Below, piece by piece: positions 52,794 through 62,463 of a stretch of DNA of 64,000 nt. Source of the DNA: Georgenia satyanarayanai. Its GTDB lineage: Bacteria > Actinomycetota > Actinomycetes > Actinomycetales > Actinomycetaceae. A program made the position numbers and the translations under genes. The notes beneath the pieces were generated by a model. It had not been told where the DNA came from and did no database searches. It worked only from the letters and a program-made list of their open reading frames with translations. Location: positions 124,001-188,000 of the forward strand of contig NZ_JAMBNZ010000003.1 in assembly GCF_023715365.1 (NCBI RefSeq), in the 5' to 3' direction. How positions within the stretch are numbered: position 1 is the first letter of the stretch; each line of letters starts with the position of its first letter.

Positions 52794-53816
52794 TCAGGCC
52801 ATCTTCGTGCCGGCCGAGCGCAGCTGCTGGCAGGCCTCGACGATGCGGGCGGCCATGCCGGCCTCCGCGGCCTTGCCCCAGGCGCGGGGGTCGTAGGCCT
52901 TCTTGTTGCCCACGTCGCCGTCGATCTTCAGCACGCCGTCGTAGTTCTTGAACATGTGCTCGACGACGGGGCGCGTGAACGCGTACTGGGTGTCGGTGTC
53001 GACGTTCATCTTGATGACGCCGTTGTCGACGGCGAGGGCGATCTCCTCGGCCGTGGAGCCGGACCCGCCGTGGAAGACGAGGTCGAAGGGCGACTCCTTG
53101 CCGATCTCCTGGCCGACGACGCGCTGGATCTCACCGAGGATCTCCGGGCGCAGCTTGACCGCACCGGGCTTGTACACGCCGTGGACGTTGCCGAAGGTCA
53201 GCGCCGTGAGGTACCGGCCCTTCTCGCCCGCGCCGAGCGCCCGCACGGTGGCGAGGCCGTCCTCGGGGGTGGTGTAGAGCTTCTCGTTGATCTCGGCCTC
53301 GTGGCCGTCCTCCTCACCACCGACGACGCCGACCTCGATCTCGAGGATCGTGCGCGCCTTCTGGGAGAGCTCGAGGAGCTCCTCGGCGATGACGAGGTTC
53401 TCGTCCAGCGGGACGGTGGAGCCGTCGAACATGTGCGACTGGAACATCGGGTTCTTGCCGGCGGCGACCTCCTCGGCCTCCATGGCGAGCAGCGGGCGGA
53501 CCCAGGAGTCGAGGTTGTCCTTGACGCAGTGGTCGGTGTGCAGCGCGATGGTGACGCCGTAGTTCTTGGCGACCTCGTGCGCGTAGGCGGCGAGGGCGCG
53601 GGTGCCAGTGACGCGGTCCTTGATCGTCGAGCCGGAGGCGTACTCGCCACCGCCGACGGAGACCTGGATGATGCCGTCGCTCTCGGCCTCGGCGAAGCCG
53701 CGGATCGCCGCGGTCACGGTCTGGGACGAGGTGATGTTGATGGCCGGGTAGGCGAACTTGCCCGCCTTCGCCCTGTCGAGCATCTCGTTGTAGGACTCGG
53801 GGGTTGCGATGGGCAC
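52794..53816 (-). CDS. fbaA: Class II fructose-bisphosphate aldolase
   Basis: A 340-residue zinc-dependent aldolase of glycolysis and gluconeogenesis. Motifs: AYPAINITSSQTVTAAIRGF (about 22-41), the Zn ligands in ALHTDHC (about 91-97), EIEVGVVGGEEDGHE (about 158), GNVHGVYKPG (His ligand, about 210), LVFHGGSGS (His ligand, about 246) and NVDTDTQYAFTRP. It fits the class IIA form found in actinobacteria. GTG start at 53816, with AGGAGGC 5-11 bases upstream. Confidence 0.96.
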   Translation of the reverse strand: MPIATPESYNEMLDRAKAGKFAYPAINITSSQTVTAAIRGFAEAESDGIIQVSVGGGEYASGSTIKDRVTGTRALAAYAHEVAKNYGVTIALHTDHCVKDNLDSWVRPLLAMEAEEVAAGKNPMFQSHMFDGSTVPLDENLVIAEELLELSQKARTILEIEVGVVGGEEDGHEAEINEKLYTTPEDGLATVRALGAGEKGRYLTALTFGNVHGVYKPGAVKLRPEILGEIQRVVGQEIGKESPFDLVFHGGSGSTAEEIALAVDNGVIKMNVDTDTQYAFTRPVVEHMFKNYDGVLKIDGDVGNKKAYDPRAWGKAAEAGMAARIVEACQQLRSAGTKMA

Positions 53817-53894
53817 GCTGGCCTCCTGTGAAGATCGACGCAGATGAACGGGACAATTGTGTCACGGCCGGTCAGGGGGCAGGTAGGACCTCCA

Positions 53895-54518
53895 TCACCT
53901 GGACCCGGGACCGTGCTGGAGCACCCACGCGTACATGGCGACGGCGGCGGCGGCACCGACGTTGAGGGACCGGGTGGAGCCGTACTGGGTGATATGGAGG
54001 ATCTCGGTGCAGGCGGCCCGCGCCTCGGCCGACAGCCCGCCGGACTCCTGGCCGAAGAGCAGGACGGCGCGCTCCGGCAGCGGCCGGTGCTCGAGCGGCA
54101 GCGACCCCGGGACGTTGTCGACGCCGATGACCGCCAGCCCCTCGGCCTGCGCCCAGGCGAGCAGGCCGGCGACGTCGTCGTGGTGGTGCAGGTGCTGGTA
54201 GCGGTCGGTGACCATCGCCCCGCGCCGGTTCCACCGCCGTCGCCCGACGATGTGGACGGCGGCGACGGCGAAGGCGTTGGCCGTGCGCACGACCGAGCCG
54301 ATGTTGAAGTCGTGCCCGAGGTTCTCGACCGCGACGTGGAGAGGGTGGCGGCGGGCGTCGATGTCCTCGACGATCGCCTCCAGCCGCCAGTAGCGGTACT
54401 CGTCGACGACGTTGCGCCGGTCCCCCTCGGCGAGCAGCTGCGGGTCCAGGCGCGGGTCCTGGGGCCACGCCTCCGGCCCGCCGGGCCAGGGCCCGACGCC
54501 GACCTCCTCCTCGCTCAC
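53895..54518 (-). CDS. SpoU/TrmH-family RNA methyltransferase
   Basis: A 207-residue SPOUT-fold enzyme that would 2'-O-methylate rRNA or tRNA ribose. Conserved blocks: VAVENLGHDFNIGSVVRTAN (motif 1, about 70-89), AVLLFGQESGGLSAEA (motif 2, about 150-165) and LHITQYGSTRSLNVGAAAAVAMYAWVL (motif 3, about 173-199), forming the trefoil knot that binds S-adenosylmethionine. GTG 54518 is used because it follows the lemA stop by one base; ATG 54596 upstream would overlap lemA. The target RNA cannot be assigned. Confidence 0.9.
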   Translation of the reverse strand: MSEEEVGVGPWPGGPEAWPQDPRLDPQLLAEGDRRNVVDEYRYWRLEAIVEDIDARRHPLHVAVENLGHDFNIGSVVRTANAFAVAAVHIVGRRRWNRRGAMVTDRYQHLHHHDDVAGLLAWAQAEGLAVIGVDNVPGSLPLEHRPLPERAVLLFGQESGGLSAEARAACTEILHITQYGSTRSLNVGAAAAVAMYAWVLQHGPGSR

Positions 54519-54519
54519 C

Positions 54520-55179
54520 TCAGGCGTCGCGGCGAGGGTCGTAGCCCCCGCGCTGACCACCGAAGGAAGGGCCGCCGTCGACGGGCGCGGCGGCACCCGG
54601 CGCCTCCCCGGCCGTGAAGTGGACCGAGGGGACGGCGCGGACCGCGGGGTCGTTGGCCTCGAAGTACTCCGCGCGCCGGAAGGAGAACATGTTCGCGACG
54701 ATGTTCGGCGGGAAGGTCTCGATCTTCGTGTTGAGCTGGCGCACGTTGGCGTTGTAGAAGCGGCGGCCCGCGGCGATGCGGTCCTCGGTGTTGGTGAGCT
54801 CGGCCTGGAGGTCGGCGAAACTCGAAGAGGAGCGCAGCTCCGGGTAGGCCTCGGCGACGGCGAAGAGGCGGCTCAGCGCGCCGCTGAGGGCGTTCTCGCT
54901 GACCGCCTGCTGGGCGGGCCCGAGCCCGCCGCCGGCCGCGGCCGCGCGGGCGCGGGTGACCTCGTCGAAGACCTCCCGCTCCTGGGCGCCGTAGCCCCTG
55001 ACCGTCTCGACGAGGTTGGGCACGAGGGCGTGGCGGCGGTGGAGCTCGACGTCGATCTGCCGCCAGGCCTCCTGGACGAGGTTGCGCAGCCTGATGAGGC
55101 CGTTGTAGGTCACGATCGCCCAGACGGCGACGACGACGACGAGCACGGCCAGGACGACGAGCGCGACGAGCATCTCCAC
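54520..55179 (-). CDS. LemA-family membrane protein
   Basis: A 219-residue protein with one N-terminal membrane anchor (about 4-23) followed by a four-helix LemA domain outside or inside the membrane: YNGLIRLRNLVQEAWRQIDV, LVPNLVETVRGYGAQEREVF, RFYNANVRQLNTKIETFPPN and SFRRAEYFEANDPAVR. The C-terminal 30 residues are Gly/Pro rich. Function is undefined, but the family often accompanies DUF2207 proteins (one is at 5909-7819, though not adjacent). GTG 55179 or ATG 55173 could be the start. Confidence 0.9.
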   Translation of the reverse strand: MEMLVALVVLAVLVVVVAVWAIVTYNGLIRLRNLVQEAWRQIDVELHRRHALVPNLVETVRGYGAQEREVFDEVTRARAAAAGGGLGPAQQAVSENALSGALSRLFAVAEAYPELRSSSSFADLQAELTNTEDRIAAGRRFYNANVRQLNTKIETFPPNIVANMFSFRRAEYFEANDPAVRAVPSVHFTAGEAPGAAAPVDGGPSFGGQRGGYDPRRDA

Positions 55180-55268
55180 GTGCTCAGCCTGTCACAGCGC
55201 GCCCGGGTTGCCTCGCCGACCGCAGGCGCATCAGCTGTCTCCGTTCTCGTCGGTCCTGCGGTGCCACC

Positions 55269-55880
55269 TCACTCGATCAGCTCGCCGGTCATGGCGTCGA
55301 CATCGACCTCGATGACAGTGCCGTCCGGCTGGACGAGCTCGATCTCCCACACCAGGGTGCCGTCACGGCGGGTGTCGATCTCCATCTCGTCGAGGCTGCC
55401 GCCGTGCTCGTCGGCGGCAGTCCGGAGCGCGGTGATGGCGTCGACCTCCGCCGCAGCGATCTTGGCGACGTCGTCGTCGGGAGTCTCCGCCTGGCGCTGC
55501 TGGAGGACCTGGGACCCGTCGAGGCTGACATGGACGGTGTGCTGCTGCCCGGCGGAAGCGACCTTGATCTCCCAGATCTCCTGCCCGCCTTCATCCTCGC
55601 GCTCGACGTCGAAGGGCTGGCCGTCGGGTAGCGCCCCCGCTGCCTGCTCCAGGGCCGCGACGGCGTCGCCGACATCGGCTGCCCCCGTCGCTGGAGCCGT
55701 GGACGTCGCCTCGGGCGCGGGGGAGGTCATCGTGGGGTCCGCGGTGGGCGCCTGCGTCTGCACAGGGGGCTGCGTGCTGGCAGTCGGTGTCACATCACCA
55801 TCGGGAGAGCCGTTGCACCCGGCAAGCAGGAGAATCCCAGCTGCGGCCGCAGCCGCTCGGACAACACCGGTTCTGTTCAT
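55269..55880 (-). CDS. PepSY-domain lipoprotein
   Basis: A 203-residue secreted lipoprotein: signal peptide with lipobox LLLAGC (Cys22), a disordered Thr/Pro linker (about 23-70), then two PepSY-like modules (about 71-130 and 135-203) with alternating strand and helix (VEREDEGGQEIWEIKV, IDTRRDGTLVWEIELV, DVDAMTGELIE). PepSY domains can inhibit proteases or sense extracellular conditions. Partner unknown. Start ATG 55880. It stands alone between pyrE and lemA. Confidence 0.85.
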   Translation of the reverse strand: MNRTGVVRAAAAAAGILLLAGCNGSPDGDVTPTASTQPPVQTQAPTADPTMTSPAPEATSTAPATGAADVGDAVAALEQAAGALPDGQPFDVEREDEGGQEIWEIKVASAGQQHTVHVSLDGSQVLQQRQAETPDDDVAKIAAAEVDAITALRTAADEHGGSLDEMEIDTRRDGTLVWEIELVQPDGTVIEVDVDAMTGELIE

Positions 55881-55919
55881 GCCCCCTGTCTACCCTCGCA
55901 CCGTCGTTCTCGCCTCCGC

Positions 55920-56501
55920 TCAGCCGCGGGGCGTGAGCCCGAGGTCCTCACGGCCGAGGGCGGCGAGGTAGCGCACGCCGGCCGCCTCGACGCGCTCGCG
56001 CGCCCCGGTGTCCCGGTCGACGACGACGGCGGCCCCGACGACCTCGGCGCCCGCCTCGCGCAGCGCCTCGATGGCGGTGAGCAGGCTGCCCCCGGTGGTC
56101 GAGGTGTCCTCGACGGCGACGACGCGGCGGCCGGCGACGTCCGGTCCCTCGACGCGGCGCTGCAGGCCGTGCGCCTTGGTCTCCTTGCGCACGACGAAGG
56201 CGTCGACGGCGAGGCCCCGGGAGGCGGCGGCGTGGAGCACCGCGGTGGCGACCGGGTCGGCGCCCATGGTGAGCCCGCCGACGGCGTCGACCTCGTCGGG
56301 GCCGAGACCGGCCTCCTCGAGGAGGTCGAGCACGACGTGCCCCACGAGCGGCGCGGCCGCGTGGTGGAGGGTGACGCGCCGCATGTCGACGTAGTGGTCG
56401 GAGGTGCGGCCGCTGGCGAGCGTCACCTCGCCGCGGACGACGGCGAGGTCGCGGACGTACTGGGCGAGCCGGCTGCGCAGGGAGTCGTTGGGGGAGGTCA
56501 C
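55920..56501 (-). CDS. pyrE: Orotate phosphoribosyltransferase
   Basis: A 193-residue type I phosphoribosyltransferase that makes OMP from orotate and PRPP in pyrimidine synthesis. Motifs: TLASGRTSDHYVDMRR (about 30-45), GGLTMGADPVATAV (about 75-88), VRKETKAHGLQRRVEG (catalytic Lys region, about 103-118) and the PRPP loop VVAVEDTSTTGGSLL (about 124-138). GTG start at 56501. The rest of the pyr pathway is elsewhere. It is divergent from exonuclease III with only 37 bases between starts. Confidence 0.95.
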   Translation of the reverse strand: MTSPNDSLRSRLAQYVRDLAVVRGEVTLASGRTSDHYVDMRRVTLHHAAAPLVGHVVLDLLEEAGLGPDEVDAVGGLTMGADPVATAVLHAAASRGLAVDAFVVRKETKAHGLQRRVEGPDVAGRRVVAVEDTSTTGGSLLTAIEALREAGAEVVGAAVVVDRDTGARERVEAAGVRYLAALGREDLGLTPRG

Positions 56502-56525
56502 GGCTGCAGGGTACCGGCCGGCCGG

Positions 56526-56531
56526 TAGCCT
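56526..56531 (+). promoter_or_regulatory. -10 box TAGCCT of a probable leaderless mRNA
   Basis: TAGCCT ends 7 bases before the ATG at 56539 of the exonuclease III gene, within the short divergent gap to pyrE. Confidence 0.55.
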
Positions 56532-56538
56532 CGAGCGC

Positions 56539-57321
56539 ATGCGCCTGGCCACGTGGAACGTCAACTCCGTCCGCACCCGGGTCGACCGGGTCCTCGCCTT
56601 CCTCGAGCGGTCGGGGACGGACGTGCTGGCCCTCCAGGAGACCAAGTGCCGCGACGAGCAGTTCCCGCTCCTGCCCTTTGAGGCCGCCGGCTACCACGTC
56701 GCCCACCACGGCCTGAGCCAGTGGAACGGCGTCGCCGTCGTCTCCCGACGGCCCGTCGAGGACGTCGAGCCCGGCTTCCCGGGCATGCCGACCTGGGGTG
56801 AGCCCGCCGCCGCCGAGGCCCGCGCGCTGGGCGCCACGGTCGACGGCGTGCGGGTGTGGAGCCTGTACGTGCCCAACGGCCGCACTCTCGACGACCCGCA
56901 CTACCAGTACAAGCTCGAGTGGCTCGCGGCCCTGCGCGACGCCGCCGACGGCTGGCTCACGGCCGACCCCGCCGCCCAGGTCGCGCTCGTCGGGGACTGG
57001 AACGTCGCCCCGCGCGACGAGGACGTGTGGGACCCGGCGGCCTTCGTCGGCGCCACCCACGTCTCCCCGCCCGAGCGCGCGGCGCTCGCCGCCCTGGGCG
57101 AGGCCGGCTTCGCCGAGGTCACGCGCGAGCACACCCCCGGCGCCTACACCTACTGGGACTACCAGCGCCTGCGCTTCCCCCGCAACGAGGGCATGCGGAT
57201 CGACCTCGTCCACGCCTCCCCCGCGCTCGCGGCCCGGGTGACCGGCGCCCACGTCGACCGCAACGAGCGCAAGGGCAAGGGGGCCAGCGACCACGTGCCC
57301 GTCGTCGTCGACCTGGACTGA
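56539..57321 (+). CDS. xthA: Exodeoxyribonuclease III (AP endonuclease)
   Basis: A 260-residue EEP-fold DNA-repair enzyme that cleaves at abasic sites and trims 3' ends. All signature residues are present: ATWNVNSVRTR (Asn, about 4-14), LALQETKC (metal Glu, about 32-39), YVPNGR (about 107), GDWNVAPRDEDVWD (Asp/Asn, about 152-165), YWDYQRLRFPRNEGMRIDLV (about 197-216) and SDHVPVV (His, about 251). Length matches ExoA/XthA of actinobacteria. Confidence 0.95.
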   Translation: MRLATWNVNSVRTRVDRVLAFLERSGTDVLALQETKCRDEQFPLLPFEAAGYHVAHHGLSQWNGVAVVSRRPVEDVEPGFPGMPTWGEPAAAEARALGATVDGVRVWSLYVPNGRTLDDPHYQYKLEWLAALRDAADGWLTADPAAQVALVGDWNVAPRDEDVWDPAAFVGATHVSPPERAALAALGEAGFAEVTREHTPGAYTYWDYQRLRFPRNEGMRIDLVHASPALAARVTGAHVDRNERKGKGASDHVPVVVDLD

Positions 57322-57327
57322 GCGCGG

Positions 57328-58881
57328 TCAGTCCCGCGGCGGCACCCAGCTGGGCGCGACGGTGATCTCGCTCCGGTGGCGCTCCCAGGTGCGCCACCAC
57401 TCCTCGGCGCCCTCGGGCAGGCGCTCGGCGGGCACGCGGTGCAGGAGGTCGCGCAGGGTGTACTTGAGGCCGGCGATCTCGGCGACCCGCTCCAGGCGGC
57501 CCGGCTCCGCCTCGTCCTCACCGAAGATCTCCTCCTCGGCGTGCCAGATGCGACGACGCAGCAGGACGAGCTCGCGGGTGATGGCCTGCTCCTCGCCGCT
57601 CGCGCCGAGGACGGCCTCCGCCGCCCGGAGGTAGCCGTAGTCCATGGCGATCGCGACGAGCCCGGGCTCGATGGTGAGGGTGTCGTGGACGTCGAACTCC
57701 GGCTCGATGACGACGGCGCCCGCCGCGCGGGCCCGGACCACCTCGTCGCGCTGCACCTCGTCGGTCATGATCGCCGTCGTCGTGCGCATGAGGATGCCGA
57801 GCATGTCCCTGTCGTCGTAGGACTCCTCGCGGCGCAGCCCGGACGGGCCGGCGACGACGGCGTAGCAGGTGCCGACGCCTAGGTGCCGGATGGCGACGTC
57901 CGCGGGCAGTGACTCCCGCACCCCGCCGTCGACGTAGTTCTCCTGCCCGAGCCGCACCGGCGGGAAGACCATGGGGATGGCGCAGGACGCGCGGATCGCC
58001 TCGACGAGGTCGACGGGACCGTCACCGAGGGGACGGTTATCACGGTCGACGAGGGTGCCGTCCTCGGTGACGTAGCGCAGTTCGCCGCTCTCGAGGCCGA
58101 CGACGGCGACGCGCAGGGTGACGCCGGACGCCGCGACGGCGTCGGGCCGGAAGACCTCGGGATCGACGAGGTGGTTGACGATGGGACCCGGGCGGTACAT
58201 CGAGCGCTCGCGGCGGGCGCCCTCGACGATCGTCTCGAGGTCACCGCTCGCGCGACCCATGGTCCGGAGCATGTCGATCGACTCGAGGAAGCGGCCCGGC
58301 CCGGAGACGGGCGCGTCCGCGGGGTGCCGGTCGGTGCTCGCGGCCTCCTCCTCGGCGGGCTCACCGCCCGGCGTGAGGCGGCTCGGCTGGGTCGGGACGG
58401 GTGGGTGCTCCACCGGCGGGTGATGCTCCGGTTCCTCGGACCGCTCGGGCTGGCGCCCCTCGCCGTTGGCCGTGCGGACGACCCGCTCGGCCGCGGTGGA
58501 GATCTCCTCACGCAGGACGGCCACCCGCGTGAAGGAGCGGCCGAGCGCACCCTGGCGCCGCTTGCGCCGCTCGAGGGCCTCGGCCCACACCGGGCCGCGC
58601 TCGCGCAGCCGGCTGAACCACGGCAGCTCCTCGAACATGTCCGAGGAGTCGCTCATCCCGCGCCACAGCTCCTCGAGGCCCGCGAGGGCGGCACGCTGGC
58701 CGTCCTGCTCGGCCGACTGCGCGAGGACGGCCGCGAGGATCGAGCCCGCCGAGGTGCCGGTGATGACCGAGGGGCAGATGCCCACCCGGTCGTAGAGGTA
58801 GCGGAGCGCGCCGAGCTGGAAGCTGGCTCGCGCCCCGCCACCGCTCAGGACGAGGCCGACGACGTCAGGAGCCTCTGGCAT
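57328..58881 (-). CDS. Patatin-like phospholipase
   Basis: A 517-residue serine lipase. Ser-Asp dyad of the patatin fold: oxyanion loop LSGGGARASFQLGAL (about 12-26), GTSAG with nucleophile Ser (about 42-46) and the Asp in NYVDGGVRES (about 320). A disordered insert rich in Pro/Glu (about 145-195) interrupts the domain. No signal peptide, so it is cytoplasmic or membrane-peripheral. The ATG at 58881 lies 6 bases after TAACCT, another leaderless candidate. It is convergent with exonuclease III, 6 bases apart. Confidence 0.9.
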   Translation of the reverse strand: MPEAPDVVGLVLSGGGARASFQLGALRYLYDRVGICPSVITGTSAGSILAAVLAQSAEQDGQRAALAGLEELWRGMSDSSDMFEELPWFSRLRERGPVWAEALERRKRRQGALGRSFTRVAVLREEISTAAERVVRTANGEGRQPERSEEPEHHPPVEHPPVPTQPSRLTPGGEPAEEEAASTDRHPADAPVSGPGRFLESIDMLRTMGRASGDLETIVEGARRERSMYRPGPIVNHLVDPEVFRPDAVAASGVTLRVAVVGLESGELRYVTEDGTLVDRDNRPLGDGPVDLVEAIRASCAIPMVFPPVRLGQENYVDGGVRESLPADVAIRHLGVGTCYAVVAGPSGLRREESYDDRDMLGILMRTTTAIMTDEVQRDEVVRARAAGAVVIEPEFDVHDTLTIEPGLVAIAMDYGYLRAAEAVLGASGEEQAITRELVLLRRRIWHAEEEIFGEDEAEPGRLERVAEIAGLKYTLRDLLHRVPAERLPEGAEEWWRTWERHRSEITVAPSWVPPRD

Positions 58882-58887
58882 GGCAGC

Positions 58888-58893
58888 AGGTTA
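58888..58893 (-). promoter_or_regulatory. -10 box TAACCT of a probable leaderless mRNA
   Basis: On the minus strand TAACCT ends 6 bases before the ATG at 58881 of the patatin-like gene. The -35 region would overlap the end of the upstream hydrolase gene. Confidence 0.45.
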
Positions 58894-58896
58894 ACG

Positions 58897-59703
58897 TCAA
58901 CGCAGGTCGGTGAGAACGGCGTCGGACAGGCCGGGCCACAGCCCGGCCGCCCACTCCCCGAAGCGCTCGGCGCCGAGGAAGGCCGTGGCCAGGCCGGCCC
59001 GCGGGTCGACCCACAGGAAGCTGCCGGACTGGCCGAAGTGCCCGAAGGTCTCCGGTGCGTTGCCGCTGCCGGTCCAGTGCGGCGACTTGGTGCCGCGGAT
59101 CTCGAAGCCCAGGCCCCAGTCGTTGGGGTCCTGGCGCCCGAAGCCGGGCAGCACGCCCGGCAGGCCCGGCAGCTGGACGGTGGTGGCCTCCGCGAGGAGC
59201 TCTGGGTCCAGGACCTCAGGGGCGAGGAGCTCCCGGCCGAGGGCGGCGAGGTCCTCGGCGCTGCCGCGAGCGCCGTGGGCCGGGGAGCCCTCGAGGACGA
59301 CGGTGCTCAGGCCCAGCGGGACGAGCACCGTGTCCTCCAGCCAGTCGGCGAAGTCGGTGCCCGTCGCCTCGGCGACGTGGTCCGCGACGATCTCCATGCC
59401 GCGGTTGCTGTAGATGCGCCGGCGGCCGGGCGCGCTGAGGGTGTCGTCGGAGTCCATCGCCACGCCCGAGGCGTGGGCGAGCAGGTGGCGCACCGTCGCC
59501 CCCTCGGGGCCGGCGGGCTCCTCGAGGTCGACGAGGTGGCGGGAGACGGCGACGAGCGTGGCCGCCGTCGTCAGCAGCTTGGTCACCGACGCCCACGGGA
59601 AGGACTGTCCGGCCTCGCCGTGGGCCAGTCGCGTCCCGCTCGCGTCGGTGACGACGACGGCGTGCGGGAAGTCCGGCAGCTGCACCTGGTCCAGAGCGCT
59701 CAT
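58897..59703 (-). CDS. Serine hydrolase of the beta-lactamase/esterase class C family
   Basis: A 268-residue serine hydrolase. The SxxK motif SVTK (about 39-42, catalytic Ser and Lys), the YSN motif (about 98-100) and HFGQSGSFLWVDP replacing the usual HTG place it among class C beta-lactamase-like esterases and D-aminopeptidases. No signal peptide is seen, so a role in periplasm or antibiotic resistance is unlikely; intracellular esterase is a fair guess. Start ATG 59703. Confidence 0.87.
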   Translation of the reverse strand: MSALDQVQLPDFPHAVVVTDASGTRLAHGEAGQSFPWASVTKLLTTAATLVAVSRHLVDLEEPAGPEGATVRHLLAHASGVAMDSDDTLSAPGRRRIYSNRGMEIVADHVAEATGTDFADWLEDTVLVPLGLSTVVLEGSPAHGARGSAEDLAALGRELLAPEVLDPELLAEATTVQLPGLPGVLPGFGRQDPNDWGLGFEIRGTKSPHWTGSGNAPETFGHFGQSGSFLWVDPRAGLATAFLGAERFGEWAAGLWPGLSDAVLTDLR

Positions 59704-59757
59704 GCCTTCCAGGGTGCCACCTGTGGACGGACCCGGTGTCCCCGGCCCCTGGAAGAA

Positions 59758-59803
59758 CTCAGCTCTCGCCGCGAGGGGGGGGTCTTTCTCGGCGAGAGCT
59801 GAG
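59758..59803 (-). terminator. Hairpin terminator of clpB
   Basis: CTCAGCTCTCGCCG (59758-59771) pairs perfectly with CGGCGAGAGCTGAG (59790-59803), 8 bases downstream of the clpB stop on the minus strand. Confidence 0.75.
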
Positions 59804-59811
59804 CTGTGCCG

Positions 59812-62427
59812 TCAGAGAGGGGCGACGGCGGCCGTGTCGGCCTCCACGGTGAGGGAGAGGCCGCCCTCGGGCCCGCGGTCGACGGTCACGGTCGCGCCGT
59901 CGGCCACCTGCCCGCCGAGCATGAGGCGGGCGAGCTGGTCGCCGATCTCACGCTGGACGAGCCGGCGCAGCGGACGCGCGCCGTAGGCCGGGTCGTAGCC
60001 CTCGAAGGCGAGCCACTCGGCGGCCGCCGCCGTCACCTCCAGGGTGATGCGGCGCTCGGCGAGCCGGTCACGCAGCCGCGCGACCTGGAGCTCGACGATG
60101 GAGCCGAGCTCCTCGAGAGTGAGCGCGTCGAAGAGGACGACGTCGTCGAGCCGGTTGAGGAACTCGGGCTTGAAGGCCGCCCGCACCGCGCTCATCACCG
60201 CCTCGCGCTTGGCCTCCTCGGGCATCGCCTGGTCGACGAGGAACTGCGAGCCGAGGTTGGAGGTGAGGACGAGGATGACGTTGCGGAAGTCCACCGTGCG
60301 GCCCTGACCGTCGGTGAGCCGGCCGTCGTCGAGCACCTGGAGGAGGATGTCGAAGATCTCCGGGTGGGCCTTCTCGACCTCGTCGAGCAGGACGACGGAG
60401 TAGGGGCGGCGGCGCACCGCCTCGGTGAGCTGCCCACCCTCCTCGTAGCCGACGTACCCCGGAGGGGCGCCGACGAGCCGGGAGACCGAGTGCTTCTCGG
60501 AGTACTCGCTCATGTCGATGCGGACGATGGCGCGCTCGTCGTCGAAGAGGAAGTCGGCGAGCGACTTGGCCAGCTCGGTCTTGCCGACGCCGGTGGGGCC
60601 GAGGAACAGGAAGGAGCCGGTGGGCCGGTCGGGGTCCGACAGGCCCGCCCGGGAGCGCCGCACGGCGTCCGACACGGCCTGGACGGCGGTGCGCTGGCCG
60701 ATGAGCCGCTGGCCGAGGACGTCCTCCATGCGCAGGAGCTTCTCGGTCTCCCCCTCGAGAAGCCGGCCGACGGGGATGCCGGTCCAGGCGGCGACGACCT
60801 CGGCGACCTCGTCCGCGGAGACACGGTCGGCGATCATCGGGGTCTCGGCGGTCTGGCTGGCCTCGGCGGCCTCGGCCTCGCGGATCTCCCGCTCCACGGC
60901 CGGGATGTCGCCGTAGCGCAGGCGGCCGGCGTCCTCGTAGTGGCCCTCGCGCTCGGCACGGTCGGCCTCCGTGCGCAGGGAGTCGAGGCGCTGCTTGAGG
61001 TCACCGACGCGGTTGTGGCCGGCCTTCTCCGCCTCCCACCGGGCGGTGAGGGCGGCGAGCTCCTCGGAGCGGTCGGCGAGCTCGGCGCGCAGCCGCTCGA
61101 GGCGGTCCCGGGAGGCCGGGTCGTCGGCGTCGGCGGACTCGACGAGGTAGGCCTCCTCCATCCGCAGCCGCTCGACGGAGCGGCGCAGCGCGTCGACTTC
61201 CTCGGGGGAGGAGTCGAGCTCCATGCGCAGGCGGGAGGCGGCCTCGTCGACGAGGTCGATGGCCTTGTCGGGCAGCTGGCGGCCGCTGATGTACCGGTCG
61301 GAGAGGGTCGCGGCGGCGACGAGCGCGCCGTCGGAGATCGTCACCTGGTGGTGCGCCTCGTACTTGGGCGCGATGCCGCGCAGGATCGCGACGGTGTCCT
61401 CGACGGAGGGCTCGCCGACGAAGACCTGCTGGAAGCGGCGCTCGAGGGCGGGGTCCTTCTCGATGTGCTCGCGGAACTCGTCGAGGGTCGTGGCGCCGAC
61501 CATCCGCAGCTCACCGCGGGCGAGCATGGGCTTGAGCATGTTCCCGGCGTCCATCGCGCCCTCGGCGGCACCGGCGCCGACGACGGTGTGGAGCTCGTCG
61601 ATGAAGGTGACGACCTCGCCGTCGGAGTCCTTGATCTCCTGGAGGACCGCCTTGAGGCGCTCCTCGAACTCGCCGCGGTACTTCGCGCCGGCGACCATCG
61701 AGCCGAGGTCGAGGGCGATGAGCCGCTTGTCGCGTAGCGACTCGGGGACGTCCCCGTTGACGATGCGCTGGGCCAGCCCCTCGACGACGGCCGTCTTGCC
61801 GACGCCGGGCTCACCGATGAGCACGGGGTTGTTCTTCGTGCGGCGGGAGAGCACCTGGACGACGCGGCGGATCTCGGCGTCACGGCCGATGACGGGGTCC
61901 AGGCGCCCGTCGCGGGCAGCGGCGGTGAGGTCCTGGCCGTACTTCTCCAGGGCCTGGTAGGTGCCCTCGGGGTCGGCACTGGTGACGCGGCCGGAGCCGC
62001 GGACCGTGGGCAGCGCGTCCAGGAGCGCGTCCCGGTCGGCACCGAGGTCGCGCAGGACCTGCCCGGCGGGGCTCTCGCTGCGGGCGAGCGCGAGGAGGAG
62101 GTGCTCGGTGGAGACGAACTCGTCCCCGAGGGCGGTCGCCTCCTCCCCGGCCTGGGTGATGACGGTCATCATCGGGCGCGACGGGGAGGGCTGGACCACG
62201 GAGGACCCGGAAGCACCGGGCAGCGCGGCGGCCGCGGCCGTGGCGCGCTCGACGACGGCGGCACGGTTGGCTCCGACGGCGTCGACGAGAGCGGGCGCGA
62301 CACCGCCGGGCTGCTCGAGCAGCGCCACGAGCACGTGGACCGGCTCGAGCTGGGGGTTGCCGGCCGTCGCGGCCGAGCGCATGGCGGAGGCGATCGCCTC
62401 CTGCGACTTGGTGGTCAGCTTGTCCAT
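59812..62427 (-). CDS. clpB: ATP-dependent disaggregase ClpB
   Basis: An 871-residue Hsp100 chaperone that, with DnaK, pulls proteins out of aggregates. Order: N-terminal Clp repeat domain (1-145), NBD1 with Walker A GEPGVGKT (about 206) and Walker B FIDELH, the coiled-coil middle domain (about 400-520, [20 protein letters not shown]), and NBD2 with GPTGVGKT (about 605) and [11 protein letters not shown], then the D2 small domain. Start ATG 62427 with GGAGGA upstream. An HspR-type operator lies 48 bases upstream of the start. Confidence 0.97.
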   Translation of the reverse strand: MDKLTTKSQEAIASAMRSAATAGNPQLEPVHVLVALLEQPGGVAPALVDAVGANRAAVVERATAAAAALPGASGSSVVQPSPSRPMMTVITQAGEEATALGDEFVSTEHLLLALARSESPAGQVLRDLGADRDALLDALPTVRGSGRVTSADPEGTYQALEKYGQDLTAAARDGRLDPVIGRDAEIRRVVQVLSRRTKNNPVLIGEPGVGKTAVVEGLAQRIVNGDVPESLRDKRLIALDLGSMVAGAKYRGEFEERLKAVLQEIKDSDGEVVTFIDELHTVVGAGAAEGAMDAGNMLKPMLARGELRMVGATTLDEFREHIEKDPALERRFQQVFVGEPSVEDTVAILRGIAPKYEAHHQVTISDGALVAAATLSDRYISGRQLPDKAIDLVDEAASRLRMELDSSPEEVDALRRSVERLRMEEAYLVESADADDPASRDRLERLRAELADRSEELAALTARWEAEKAGHNRVGDLKQRLDSLRTEADRAEREGHYEDAGRLRYGDIPAVEREIREAEAAEASQTAETPMIADRVSADEVAEVVAAWTGIPVGRLLEGETEKLLRMEDVLGQRLIGQRTAVQAVSDAVRRSRAGLSDPDRPTGSFLFLGPTGVGKTELAKSLADFLFDDERAIVRIDMSEYSEKHSVSRLVGAPPGYVGYEEGGQLTEAVRRRPYSVVLLDEVEKAHPEIFDILLQVLDDGRLTDGQGRTVDFRNVILVLTSNLGSQFLVDQAMPEEAKREAVMSAVRAAFKPEFLNRLDDVVLFDALTLEELGSIVELQVARLRDRLAERRITLEVTAAAAEWLAFEGYDPAYGARPLRRLVQREIGDQLARLMLGGQVADGATVTVDRGPEGGLSLTVEADTAAVAPL

Positions 62428-62463
62428 CGAATCCTCCGGGTGAGTTCGGGTTCCACTGAGGTC